Shown here: one piece after another, positions 1-10,331 of the stretch | Layout: every line of letters begins with the position of its first letter | Position numbering within the stretch: the stretch's first letter is position 1 | Source: Bin5 sp965218625 | GTDB lineage: Bacteria > Chloroflexota > Anaerolineae > Caldilineales > Caldilineaceae | Length of the DNA: 64,000 nucleotides | Reading direction: 5' to 3' | NCBI GenBank assembly: GCA_965218625.1 | Contig: CBDCLG010000020.1 | Coordinates: forward strand, 682,001 to 746,000 | Made by a program: the position numbers and the translations under genes | The notes under the pieces: model-generated | Databases searched by the model: none | What the model was told of the DNA's origin: nothing | What the model saw: the letters and a program-made list of their open reading frames with translations, nothing else

Positions 1-1
1 C

Positions 2-1348
2 GCGACGCTGGCAAGCACCCAAATTATCAACGTCCGCCAGGGGCCGGGCACAAACTACCCTCGCACCGGACAGCTAAGAGCCGGTCAGCCTTACCTCATT
101 TTCGGCAAGAACCAAGCCGGAGATTGGTGGCAGATCGATATCGGCAACGGCACAAAGGGTTGGGTACTAGGTCAGCTGGTTACGGCCGCTGGGTCGCTGG
201 ACCAGGTCGCCGTGATCACCGACATCCCCGATCCGCCGGCTGCAGCCCCCGCGGTGGCTGCAGCACCCGCCCCGGCAGGCGGGGGTGGATTCGGCTACGG
301 CGTCCAGGCCCACATGGTCCACAACCAGGAAGCTGGATGGGTCATGGAAACGACAAAAATCCAATTGGGTTTCGGCTGGGTGAAACAGCAGATCGAATGG
401 TATGTCTTTGAGCCGAACCCAGGGGACTATCAATGGGGCGCGATGCAGGGATTCATTGACGGGGCAAACGGCGCCGGCGTCAGCCTGCTGTTCAGTGTTG
501 TCAACGCGCCAGGTTGGGCGCGGGAGCCGGGTTTCGACGGCTCTGTCGGCGGGCCGCCGGCGGACCCGAACACTTTTGCCAGATTCCTGGGGGCACTGGC
601 GGGAAGATACTGCGGCTCGTCTGTGAAGGCCCTCGAGGTCTGGAACGAGCAGAATCTGCATTACGAGTGGGGCAACCGACCGATTAATCCAGGGGAGTAT
701 ATGGCGCTCTTGCGTCCGGCCTATGCGGCGATCAAGGCTGCCTGCCCCTCGATGCAGGTGATCAGCGGCGCACTGACGCCGGCAGGAGACAACGGCAACC
801 TCGCAGTGGACGACTTCCGCTATTTTGAAGCGATGCTGGCACAGGGCCTGGCCAACCACGCTGACGGGTTTGGCGCCCATCCAAGCGGCTACAACGTACC
901 GCCGTCCGTCAGGCACGAAGCAGCGTGCCAAACAATTCAGACAACTGGCAACCAGTTCAATGGGCCTTGCGACAACCCCCATCACTCGTGGAGCTTCCGC
1001 AGCACGATGGAGGGCTACCGCAACCTCGCGGTCAAGTACGGCGCCACCAACCATCGCATCTGGCCGACCGAGTTCGGCTGGGCTGCAGGCGGCTCGCACA
1101 TTCTGTCATCCGAGGCGGAAAGAAACACACGTCGCTATGCCGACGACAACAGCCTGGAAGAGCAGGCCCAATGGACCGTAGAAGCCTATCAGATGATGCG
1201 CAACTGGGGCTGGGTCGGCCCAGCAATCCTCTGGAATCTGAACTTCCGATTGGTGGCCGACAACACGGAAAAGGCCCTATGGGGCATTGTCGATAATCAA
1301 CGGAGACCACTGCCGGTCTTCAATGCCCTGCAAAATATGCCCAAGTAG
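2..1348 (+). CDS. SH3b domain + clan GH-A-like glycoside hydrolase, 5' truncated
   Basis: The frame is open from the window edge, so the true start lies upstream; 448 residues are visible. Residues about 5-65 form a bacterial SH3 (SH3b) cell-wall-binding domain (NVRQGPGTNYP and GWVLGQLV motifs). A Pro/Ala linker (about 75-90) leads to a (beta/alpha)8 catalytic domain resembling GH5/GH39-type clan A enzymes. The likely acid/base is Glu216 in VWNEQN and the likely nucleophile Glu357 in WPTEFGW. SH3b plus GH implies an exported protein acting on envelope or external polysaccharide, but the signal peptide is outside the window and the substrate cannot be read. It resembles the GH-like protein at 14459-15652, sharing the WNE.N...EWG.RP block and the later ALTP/ALAP strand. 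Convergent with the atp operon and separated from it by a bidirectional terminator. Confidence 0.85.
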   Translation, partial: ATLASTQIINVRQGPGTNYPRTGQLRAGQPYLIFGKNQAGDWWQIDIGNGTKGWVLGQLVTAAGSLDQVAVITDIPDPPAAAPAVAAAPAPAGGGGFGYGVQAHMVHNQEAGWVMETTKIQLGFGWVKQQIEWYVFEPNPGDYQWGAMQGFIDGANGAGVSLLFSVVNAPGWAREPGFDGSVGGPPADPNTFARFLGALAGRYCGSSVKALEVWNEQNLHYEWGNRPINPGEYMALLRPAYAAIKAACPSMQVISGALTPAGDNGNLAVDDFRYFEAMLAQGLANHADGFGAHPSGYNVPPSVRHEAACQTIQTTGNQFNGPCDNPHHSWSFRSTMEGYRNLAVKYGATNHRIWPTEFGWAAGGSHILSSEAERNTRRYADDNSLEEQAQWTVEAYQMMRNWGWVGPAILWNLNFRLVADNTEKALWGIVDNQRRPLPVFNALQNMPK

Positions 1349-1464
1349 GGAGCCAGCAAGCCGCTGGCGCAGGAATCTAATCTGCACTGGCTTGGTCAGT
1401 CTCACCACTAAACTCTTTTGGCGCGAAGATTGCACGCCAACAGCGGAGAATTACGAAAAGAAAA

Positions 1465-1496
1465 AGGCCGGGCTTTCGCTTGTGAAGGCCCGGCCT
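1465..1496. terminator. Bidirectional rho-independent terminator between GH gene and atp operon
   Basis: A perfect 9-bp stem (AGGCCGGGC / GCCCGGCCT) is extended inward by a T-G wobble and three further pairs around a 6-nt loop. On the plus strand it is followed by ATGTTTTTC and on the minus strand by TTTTTCTTTTC. It sits between two convergent genes, so it can end both the GH transcript and the atp transcript. Confidence 0.9.
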
Positions 1497-1524
1497 ATGT
1501 TTTTCTGCTGCAAGAGAGCTAATT

Positions 1525-1962
1525 CTACCCTTCATCCTCCACAAACACACCGGGACGGCTGCTGCGGCGACGGCGCGCCACCTTCAGTCTCAACTGGCTG
1601 CGGCGGTAGGCGACCTCGACGGGGCGACGCTCTTCATCGGGACGCGTGCGCAGCGCCTCTTCGGCGCGCTCCATCGCGGCTTCGGCGCGAGAAAGGTCGA
1701 TCTCGTCGGCGCGCTCGGCCGAACGCGCCAGCACGACCACCTTATCCGGCCGCACTTCGACCACACCGCCGCTGACCGCGATGTACTCTGTCTCGCCGTC
1801 GGCGCGGTGCAGCGCGATCTCTCCGATATTCAGCGTCGTCAGCAGGGGCGCATGGCCGCCCAGAACGCCCATCTCGCCCTCGACGCCGGGCATTGTGACC
1901 ATCTCGGCCTCGCCGCTGTACAGCATGCGGCTGGGCGTTACAATCTCGACCTGGATCGTCAT
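1525..1962 (-). CDS. atpC: F1Fo ATP synthase epsilon subunit
   Basis: 145 residues. The N-terminal beta-sandwich (about 1-85; MTIQVEIVTPSRMLYSGEAEM, VSGGVVEV) is followed by a two-helix region and a short basic tail rich in Arg. The subunit sits on the central stalk of F1 and in this family can inhibit ATP hydrolysis. Its ATG overlaps the atpD stop by four bases (ATGA), so translation is probably coupled. It is the last gene of the operon, 28 bases before the terminator stem. Confidence 0.96.
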   Translation of the reverse strand: MTIQVEIVTPSRMLYSGEAEMVTMPGVEGEMGVLGGHAPLLTTLNIGEIALHRADGETEYIAVSGGVVEVRPDKVVVLARSAERADEIDLSRAEAAMERAEEALRTRPDEERRPVEVAYRRSQLRLKVARRRRSSRPGVFVEDEG

Positions 1963-3380
1963 TCCTCCTGCCTCAACTGCTCGCCCTTCTCGACCGCCTT
2001 ATCGATGGTGCCGACCATGTAGAAGGCCTGCTCGGGCAGGTCGTCATGCTTCCCGTCCAGAATCTCGCGGAAGCCGCTCACAGTGTCTTCGATCTTCACA
2101 TACTCGCCGGACTGGCCCGTGAACACCTCAGCCACGTGCATCGGCTGCGTCAGGAAACGCTGGATCTTGCGCGCCCGCGATACGATCAGTTTGTCATCCT
2201 CGCTCAGCTCTTCGACACCGAGAATGGCGATGATGTCCTGCAGGTCGCGGTAGCGCTGCAGCGTCTGCTGCACCTCGCGCGCCACGTTGTAATGCTCCTC
2301 GCCAACGATGAGCGGGTCGAGAATACGGCTGGTCGAGCCGAGCGGGTCCATCGCCGGGTAGAGCGACTGCTCGGCCAGGGCGCGTTCCAGCGTGATGGTG
2401 GCGTCGAGGTGGGCAAACGTTGTGGCCGGCGCCGGGTCGGTATAGTCATCGGCGGGCACATAGACCGCCTGCATCGAAGTAATCGACCCCACGTTGGTGG
2501 AGGAGATGCGCTCCTGCAGCTGGCCCATATCGGTGCCCAGCGTCGGCGCATAGCCCACCGCGCTCGGCAGCCGCCCCAGCAGCGCCGACACTTCCGAACC
2601 GGCCTGCACAAAGCGGAAAATATTGTCGATGAAGAGCAGCACGTCGCGCCCCTCGTCGCGGAAATACTCGGCCATTGTAACACCGGTCAGGCCGACGCGC
2701 AGCCGTGCGCCCGGCGGTTCATTCATCTGCCCGAAGACCATCACCGTATTCTTAATCACGCCCGAGTCGCGCATCTCGTGCCACAGGTCGTTGCCTTCGC
2801 GGCTGCGCTCTCCCACGCCGGCAAAGACCGAGTATCCGCTATGGTACTCGGCGACGTTGTTGATCAACTCCTGGATAATGACCGTCTTGCCCACGCCGGC
2901 GCCGCCGAAGATGCCGGTCTTGCCGCCCTTGGTGAAAGGGGCAATCAGATCGATCACCTTGACGCCGGTCTCGAACAATTCGGCCTGGGTGCTGCGCTCG
3001 GAAAAGGCAGGGGGCTCGCGGTGGATTGAGTAATGATCGGCCGCGTCGACCTTCTCGTCGCTGTCGATCGTGTTGCCGACCACGTCGAATATCCGCCCCA
3101 AAGTGCCCGGGCCGACGGGCACCGTGATTGGCGCGCCGTCCGAGTAACCCTCCATGCCGCGACGCATCCCATCTGTGGAGCTCATCGCCACCGCGCGCAC
3201 CGCGCCCTCCCCCAAGTGCTGCTGCACTTCGCAGACCAGGGTCGTACCATCGTCAAGGTCGACGTAAACGGCGTCGTAGATCTCCGGCAGGTCCGCGCCC
3301 GTAAAGGAAAAGTCAACGACCGGGCCGACAACGCTGGACACAGAACCGCTGATGCGACCGTTGCTTCCGTTTTCTGCCAT
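1959..3380 (-). CDS. atpD: F1Fo ATP synthase beta subunit
   Basis: 473 residues from the ATG at 3380, which has CGGAGC five bases upstream; an open extension to 3431 lacks family similarity. This is the catalytic F1 subunit. Walker A is GGAGVGKT (about residue 160), Walker B is LLFIDNIFRF, followed by the family's SALLGRLPSAVGYAPTL block. The C-terminal helical domain is complete. It follows atpG by 47 bases. Confidence 0.97.
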   Translation of the reverse strand: MAENGSNGRISGSVSSVVGPVVDFSFTGADLPEIYDAVYVDLDDGTTLVCEVQQHLGEGAVRAVAMSSTDGMRRGMEGYSDGAPITVPVGPGTLGRIFDVVGNTIDSDEKVDAADHYSIHREPPAFSERSTQAELFETGVKVIDLIAPFTKGGKTGIFGGAGVGKTVIIQELINNVAEYHSGYSVFAGVGERSREGNDLWHEMRDSGVIKNTVMVFGQMNEPPGARLRVGLTGVTMAEYFRDEGRDVLLFIDNIFRFVQAGSEVSALLGRLPSAVGYAPTLGTDMGQLQERISSTNVGSITSMQAVYVPADDYTDPAPATTFAHLDATITLERALAEQSLYPAMDPLGSTSRILDPLIVGEEHYNVAREVQQTLQRYRDLQDIIAILGVEELSEDDKLIVSRARKIQRFLTQPMHVAEVFTGQSGEYVKIEDTVSGFREILDGKHDDLPEQAFYMVGTIDKAVEKGEQLRQEE

Positions 3381-3427
3381 GGTTTGCTCCGTTCCGCTAT
3401 GCAAAGAGTGGCTTGAACCACTCTTCC

Positions 3428-4297
3428 TCATTCTAGGCCGACCGAACCGCCTACAATATCCATCAGTTCGCGAGTGATGCCTTCCTGGCGCGCCTTGTTG
3501 TAGGTCAGAGTCAGCTCGTCGACCAGTTCGTTGGCCGCTTCAGTGGCGTTGCGCATCGCCACCATGCGCGCCGAATGTTCGCTGGCGATGCTCTCGTACA
3601 ACGCCTGCAAGATCTGAACTTCGGTGAATCCGATGACGACTTCCTCCAACACAGCCTCGACGCTCGGCTCAAATATGTAGTCGGGCGGAATCGAGACGGT
3701 CGGCTCAGCCGGTACAACGGGCAAGATCTGTTGCACGGTGGGGCGCTGGAGCAAAGTGTTGACGAAATCGGTGAAGACCAGATGGACCTCGTCGAAACGC
3801 TCGCTACGAAAATCGTCGATAACAGTATGCGAAATCGGACCGATGTCAGCCGTTGCCGGCGAATCGGGCATGTCGGTGAATTCGGCGCGTATGACCGGGT
3901 CGTAGCGCAGGAGCCAGTCGCGGCCCTTTTTGCCCACGGCGACAACCTCGACCTCCCGCCCCTGTTCGCGCTGCTCCTTGAGGAAAGCGGCGTTGCTGCG
4001 CAGCACATTGGCGTTGAATCCCCCGGCCAGCCCGCGATCGGCCGTAATCAGAATGACGCCCACCCGTCTGATTTCAACGCGCGGGTTGATGAGCGCATCC
4101 GCGGCTCCCCCGCCGCTGTCGAGGCGGGCAATGTCTCTGAGGACCTCGCGCGCCTTTTCGGCATAGGGACGCGTCGCCAGCACCTGCTGCTGCGCGCGAC
4201 GCATCTTCGACGCGGCCACAGCCTCCATCGCCCTTGTGACCTGGGCAATGTTCCTCACCGAGCGAATGCGGCGGCGAATCTCACGTGTACTTGCCAT
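3428..4297 (-). CDS. atpG: F1Fo ATP synthase gamma subunit
   Basis: 289 residues, normal length. Central rotor shaft of F1. The N-terminal helix MASTREIRRRIRSVRNIAQVT and the C-terminal NEL.LTYNKARQ.GIT.E signature form the coiled coil that penetrates the alpha3beta3 ring. It lies between atpA and atpD, the standard bacterial order. Confidence 0.97.
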   Translation of the reverse strand: MASTREIRRRIRSVRNIAQVTRAMEAVAASKMRRAQQQVLATRPYAEKAREVLRDIARLDSGGGAADALINPRVEIRRVGVILITADRGLAGGFNANVLRSNAAFLKEQREQGREVEVVAVGKKGRDWLLRYDPVIRAEFTDMPDSPATADIGPISHTVIDDFRSERFDEVHLVFTDFVNTLLQRPTVQQILPVVPAEPTVSIPPDYIFEPSVEAVLEEVVIGFTEVQILQALYESIASEHSARMVAMRNATEAANELVDELTLTYNKARQEGITRELMDIVGGSVGLE

Positions 4298-4393
4298 ACT
4301 TGCGTCCGGTCTTCAGATTCTGACACTTAGTCGACGTCGGGCGTTGCATCCCGCACCGCCCCTGGAAATTCCGGGAACCGATCGACAATCCTG

Positions 4394-5923
<1,530 letters not shown>

Positions 5924-6004
5924 TTCTTCTTCTCCAGTGGTTGTTGGCGAGTGGTCAATGGCCAGCGAACTCCGATCGGTCGTTGGGAGCTGACCGCCGG
6001 CAGA

Positions 6005-6502
6005 TCACCGAACCTCCGCCGCGATCATCTCACGAAGGGCCATCAGCCGGTTTGCGACCGTATTGTCGATCAACTGATCGCCTACGCGAATGCGCAGGCC
6101 GCCCATGAGCGTTTCATCGACATCGAAGCTGAGAATGAGATCCTCGCCGTACTGATTGGTGAGCTGGCGGCGAATCTGCTCCTGTGCGTCGTCGCCCAAC
6201 TCGACCGCGCTCGTGATATCGGCTGACTGCGGCCCGCTCTCGCCGCGCAGACTCGCGCCCAAAGCGCTGACAATTTGCGGAAGCATGGCAGCGTTCCCGT
6301 CCTGCACGAGTGCCCTTACAAAGTTCTTCATCAGGGCAGGAGTAGACCTAGGGAGCGCCTTTTCGACGGATTCAACGTCGGCGGCAAATTCCGGATTCTG
6401 CTCAAGAGTGTCAGCAATCGTTGTGAGAGATTCCTGCCATTGCCCGACAATCGTCTCCAGGATGCCGCGGGCATAGTCTTGGGCCGAAGCGCGCTCGCTC
6501 AT
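6005..6502 (-). CDS. atpH: F1Fo ATP synthase delta subunit
   Basis: 165 residues, close to the usual 170-180. Joins the b-subunit stalk to the top of F1. The C-terminal motif GGLRIRVGDQLIDNTVANRL is the best conserved part. Its ATG overlaps the atpF stop by four bases, consistent with translational coupling. Confidence 0.93.
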   Translation of the reverse strand: MSERASAQDYARGILETIVGQWQESLTTIADTLEQNPEFAADVESVEKALPRSTPALMKNFVRALVQDGNAAMLPQIVSALGASLRGESGPQSADITSAVELGDDAQEQIRRQLTNQYGEDLILSFDVDETLMGGLRIRVGDQLIDNTVANRLMALREMIAAEVR

Positions 6503-7014
6503 GTACCGCTCCCATTTTGCTGCGCCAGATAGTCGGACACAAAGCGCTCCTGCTCATCCCGGTCCGCCAGCTCGCGGCCCAGGATCTGCTCGGTCGCGGC
6601 GATGGCAAGGTCGGCGATCTGCTTTCTGGCGTCTGCCATCACGGCCGCGGTCTGCGCCTCCGCGTCGGCCTGCCCCTTGATACGGATATCCTGGGCCTCC
6701 TGATCAGCGCGGCTGCGGATGTCCTGGGCGATGCGTTCAGCGTCGCGCGTCGCCTGCGCTCGCACCTCCTGCGCCTCGCGGCGGGCCTCTTCGAGGATTG
6801 CCTGCTTCTCCGCCTCGGCTTCAGCGGCCGCCCGCGACGCCTTGTCAGCCTGCTCCAACCCTTCGGCGATGCGCTGTCTGCGCTGTTCCAGCATCCTCAG
6901 GACCGGCTTGTAAAGTAACAGATGCAAAACAACCATCAACAGGCCGAAGTTGAAGATCTGGGATAGCAATAACTGCCAACTGATGCCTAGTTTATCGAGT
7001 GCGTCCAAGGCCAA
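6499..7014 (-). CDS. atpF: F1Fo ATP synthase subunit b
   Basis: 171 residues. One N-terminal membrane helix (about 12-34, LLLSQIFNFGLLMVVLHLLL) is followed by a long charged coiled coil rich in Ala, Glu, Gln and Arg that forms the peripheral stator stalk. A single b gene is present with no b' duplicate, as in non-photosynthetic bacteria. Its ATG has AGGAGG upstream. Confidence 0.95.
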   Translation of the reverse strand: MALDALDKLGISWQLLLSQIFNFGLLMVVLHLLLYKPVLRMLEQRRQRIAEGLEQADKASRAAAEAEAEKQAILEEARREAQEVRAQATRDAERIAQDIRSRADQEAQDIRIKGQADAEAQTAAVMADARKQIADLAIAATEQILGRELADRDEQERFVSDYLAQQNGSGT

Positions 7015-7151
7015 CCTCCTGGTCTATATCCTTCGCACCGGCCTGTGGCAGCGGCGCAGGGTGTACGGAAGCCTGACTTCTGCTGCCGCTTCTTCCGCGG
7101 TTGCGTCCGCGGGTTCGGCAACAAGAATCGTGCATCCCCGTTTTGGAGGCT

Positions 7152-7379
7152 CTAAGCGAACTTAACCAAAAGGGAGATTACAAGCGCATAGATAGCGACC
7201 GATTCGCAGAAAGCGAAACCAAGCAGCATGTTCGTCTGCACAGTGTTGGTCACTTCGGGATTGCGGCCCATCGCTTCCATCGCTTTGGCGCCAATCAGGC
7301 CGATCCCTATACCGGGGCCAATTGCGCCCAACCCGATAGCAAGTGCGGAACCCAGTTCCTTGGCGACTTCAACATCCAT
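7152..7379 (-). CDS. atpE: F1Fo ATP synthase subunit c
   Basis: 75 residues from the ATG at 7379, preceded by AGGAG nine bases upstream; an upstream in-frame extension to 7442 is not needed. Two membrane helices form a hairpin: helix 1 has the Gly-rich GLGAIGPGIGIG pattern, the loop is GRNPE, and helix 2 carries the ion-binding Glu in FCESVAIYALV. The Gln typical of sodium-binding c subunits after GPG.G is Ile here. The ring is therefore more likely proton-coupled, although the Glu-Ser pair on helix 2 occurs in both types. Confidence 0.95.
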   Translation of the reverse strand: MDVEVAKELGSALAIGLGAIGPGIGIGLIGAKAMEAMGRNPEVTNTVQTNMLLGFAFCESVAIYALVISLLVKFA

Positions 7380-7505
7380 GAGTGTGAACTCCTTTTGCAG
7401 TTGTTCGATGCGCCTGTCTTCTGAAAGGACGCAAGGTGTCAAATGAAAGATAAGAGACCTGACGAACCAATCGCCTCATCTGGCGCCGCCACCGGGAAGA
7501 CCTTC

Positions 7506-8450
7506 TCAGTGGTGGTCGCCATGGCTCACAGTTGCCATGGTAAAGAAAGCCAGTGTCAACAACATGAAGACAAGAGCCTGGATGAAGCCGATGAACAGCT
7601 CCAGCCCATAGAAGATGCTGGGCAGGAGGAAAGTGACGAGAAATGCCATCACCAGCAACACGACTTCACCGGCGAAGACGTTTCCAAAGAGACGAAAAGA
7701 GAAGCTGATGATCTTGGAGATTTCGGCGATCAGCTCGAAGAGACCGACCACAAACTGCATTGGCCTCTTGAACGGATTCTGGAAATACTTTCCAAAGTAG
7801 GCCAGACCCAGTGCCTGGACACCGAAAAACTGCGTCATAAAGACGGAGATTAGCGCCAGGGCCAGTGTTACATTGAGGTCTGCCGATGGACTGCGGAAAA
7901 GAGGTACAAGGACCGGCTTGCCCTCCTCCGCGGCCACAGCGGCCGCCACCGCCTCGCCGCCGGCCATGGCCAGCTGGTTCCCCAGCTCGACCTGTGCGTG
8001 GTCCCCGCCGCCTACATGGTAGATACCAATCGAGCCGAACCCCGGCAGCAGACCGATATAGTTGCTGATCAGGACAAAAATGAAAATCGTCATCACCCAT
8101 GGAAAAAACTTGCGGGCGTTGGCGGAGCCGTGGCCGGCGATGCTCTGGGTCAGGTTCCACATCCCCTCGACCACCATCTCCATGATGTTCTGCCAGCCAC
8201 CGGGGACTTCCTTCATCCTGGAGACAGCGAAAACTGCCATCAAAATGATGACAATGTCCACGAGGAGAGTAGTCAACAGCCCGTTGGTGAACCATTTGGG
8301 CCCGTGCTCCAATAGCGATTCCGCGGCCAGCTCGACATGGAGCTCTTTCACACTGAACGTTGGGACGACGCTCAGAGCGAGCAACGCGATCACGCCAATG
8401 GTCACGCTGAGCGCGCGTGGGTTCGAGAAGAATGAAAGGAGACGTTTCAT
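7506..8450 (-). CDS. atpB: F1Fo ATP synthase subunit a
   Basis: 314 residues. Integral membrane stator that carries the two proton half-channels. The essential Arg is in SFRLFGNVFAGE. Helices appear at about 15-31, 60-80, 120-140 and through the C-terminal third. A hydrophilic stretch of about 40 residues (GGGDHAQVELGNQLAMAGG and after) lies between helices. First gene of the operon; no atpI is seen upstream. The upstream region to 8898 holds a candidate promoter but no gene. Confidence 0.95.
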   Translation of the reverse strand: MKRLLSFFSNPRALSVTIGVIALLALSVVPTFSVKELHVELAAESLLEHGPKWFTNGLLTTLLVDIVIILMAVFAVSRMKEVPGGWQNIMEMVVEGMWNLTQSIAGHGSANARKFFPWVMTIFIFVLISNYIGLLPGFGSIGIYHVGGGDHAQVELGNQLAMAGGEAVAAAVAAEEGKPVLVPLFRSPSADLNVTLALALISVFMTQFFGVQALGLAYFGKYFQNPFKRPMQFVVGLFELIAEISKIISFSFRLFGNVFAGEVVLLVMAFLVTFLLPSIFYGLELFIGFIQALVFMLLTLAFFTMATVSHGDHH

Positions 8451-8697
8451 GGCTACGCGGAGTTGATCCGCCCTCCTGATCTATGCTGGGCTATTCTTGA
8501 CATTCGACCAGGCCGGCGCGGCCCAATTTCGAGCCGACCGCCCATCGTCGGGGCGCTACGTCGGGCGAATTCAGGTTCTCTCGCCGCGACGGGACGAGCC
8601 AGACTCAGGAATTCGTCATGCCAAATGCGGAGCCCCGCCGTACCGCGCCCCGTGGGGGCATGCGACCGAAGGGCTGCCCTTGCAAGAATCTGCTTAC

Positions 8698-8727
8698 AGT
8701 ATAAAAGAGCGCAAAAAGATTGCGCAA
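8698..8727 (-). promoter_or_regulatory. Candidate sigma-70 promoter for the atp operon
   Basis: On the minus strand TTGCGC and TATACT are separated by 18 bases, giving a leader of about 240 bases before atpB. TTGCGC is repeated directly within the spacer. No other feature was seen in 8451-8898. Confidence 0.4.
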
Positions 8728-8898
8728 ATTTTCACAGCGTTGTTTCGGCTTAACTTTGGCCCGTTTGCCGACCGCCGGCGGCCGGGCAGATCCAATCCGT
8801 CCCCGGGGCGCGCAGTTGCCGATCGCAGTTCACTCGCACAAAGAGCGGGTTACAATGGAAGCGGCGAAACAGCTGCGGCGGCGCGTGCTCTGTTCTTC

Positions 8899-9903
8899 TC
8901 AAAAATCGAGGATGCTGATGACAGTTGCGACGATGAAGAGGGCGATCGTCAGCCCTAGAAGCGCCCTGTTCCTGTTCATGATCTCATTCCAGGAGGGCGG
9001 CGGCAACAGGTCTGTCGTCGGATTCTTACTTGTGTTCTCTACCCCGAAAAGCGCCTCCCGCAATGCCGGGATGCTGGAAGGCCGCTCATCCGGATGCATC
9101 GCCAGGGCCTGGAAAACAGCGCGCTCGGTGCGGGTCGAGATGTCCGGATTCAGCTGCCGTAGAGGATCGAGCAGCCCGGACTTCAGGAAACGTTCCTTCG
9201 CATCCTGAGGCGGTGTCCCTGCCAGCAGGTGATATAGGGTTGCCCCGACGCTGTAGATGTCGGTGCGCACGTCGGTGTGGCCTGTATCGCCGCCGTACTG
9301 CTCAAGCGGTGTATAGGCGACCGTGCCGCGGCCCTGCACGACCGTCACCGTGCGGGCATCATCCGGCTGCAAAATCTTGACCAGCCCGAAGTCCACCAAC
9401 TTCAACCTGTTTTCAGGCGTAATCTTGATATTGCCCGGCTTTATGTCACGGTGAAGAACGGACGGGTCCTGGCCGTGCAGATATTCGAGCGCGTCGAGCA
9501 GCTGCGCGGCCCAAAGCAACACCTGCGCCTCCGACAGGCGCTTCTGCTGGCGAAGCATCTCATTGAGGATCTCCTGCAGGTCGCGCCCCTCGATGAAATC
9601 CATCACCAGATACTCGCGCCCGTCGGCGGAGAAATAGTCTGACACCTTGGGCAAGTTTGGATGGTCGAGCCGGGCGAGGACGCTGGCCTCCTGGTAAAAC
9701 TGCTCGATCGTCTGTCCCAGGTCTACCCCTGGCCCGCGCTGGTCGATCAGCAGGTTGGGCAAAATCTCTTTGATCGCGCAGACCCGCCCGTCCAGGCGCA
9801 GATCGTTGGCCCGGTAGACGGCGCCCATGCCGCCTTGACCCACCAAACGTACAATTTCGTAGCGACCCCGCAGGATCGAATCCGCTTCCAATACTGTGGA
9901 CAA
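8899..9903 (-). CDS. Membrane-anchored Ser/Thr protein kinase (Hanks type)
   Basis: 334 residues from a TTG start with AGAGG six bases upstream. All kinase landmarks are present: Gly-rich loop GQGGMGAVY (22-30), ATP-anchoring Lys45 in CAIKEI, catalytic HRDIKPGN (151-158), DFG at 171-173, and an activation segment with Thr/Ser candidates before TPLEQYGG. About 40 residues follow the catalytic domain, then one membrane helix at about 313-332 ends the protein, so the kinase is cytoplasmic and tail-anchored with no extracellular sensor such as PASTA. It is divergent from an FHA + winged-helix protein at 10332, a plausible phosphorylation partner; that pairing is inferred from position and FHA biochemistry. 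Confidence 0.93.
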   Translation of the reverse strand: MSTVLEADSILRGRYEIVRLVGQGGMGAVYRANDLRLDGRVCAIKEILPNLLIDQRGPGVDLGQTIEQFYQEASVLARLDHPNLPKVSDYFSADGREYLVMDFIEGRDLQEILNEMLRQQKRLSEAQVLLWAAQLLDALEYLHGQDPSVLHRDIKPGNIKITPENRLKLVDFGLVKILQPDDARTVTVVQGRGTVAYTPLEQYGGDTGHTDVRTDIYSVGATLYHLLAGTPPQDAKERFLKSGLLDPLRQLNPDISTRTERAVFQALAMHPDERPSSIPALREALFGVENTSKNPTTDLLPPPSWNEIMNRNRALLGLTIALFIVATVISILDF

Positions 9904-10144
9904 CTGAAACCTCTGAGAATGGCGGTACGCCGAACCCGCGTTACCCCTTGACAGGCCGGAATAGCGGCTCCTTGGACGCCCCGGAAAGAATTAACCCGAT
10001 GTGCGACTCAGACGTGACCGGAGCGCACTCGCCCCGCTTGTACAGCCGGAAACCGCTCCGCCCGACAACGACTTGGTGTGCGGCAAAACCCGTCTCGCTT
10101 ATTGGGATTCCCAAGGCCGGGCGCTACCCGCCTTCAAAAAACTG

Positions 10145-10173
10145 TTGACGTTTCAAACCGGCTTCGCTATAAT
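10145..10173 (+). promoter_or_regulatory. Near-consensus sigma-70 promoter for the FHA/winged-helix gene
   Basis: TTGACG and TATAAT are separated by exactly 17 bases. The predicted start is near 10180, about 150 bases before the coding start at 10332. It lies in the kinase/FHA divergent region (9904-10331), which otherwise shows no gene. Confidence 0.8.
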
Positions 10174-10331
10174 GGACTTTCCCCTAGCAGCTGCTTGCTG
10201 CGTTTGTGACAGTCCTGTAACCATTTCGGATTCGGAGGTTGGCAGTAGGGCTATAACTATAGAAAGAGACGGAAGAAATTGCAAGTCGCGCCGAAACATC
10301 ACGCAGGATGTTAGTTCCAAGAGGGATGGAA

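Noticed and set aside
167..1099. 310-codon minus-strand open frame inside the first GH gene
   Set aside because: Antisense to a protein with SH3b and GH motifs; no domain in the antisense reading.
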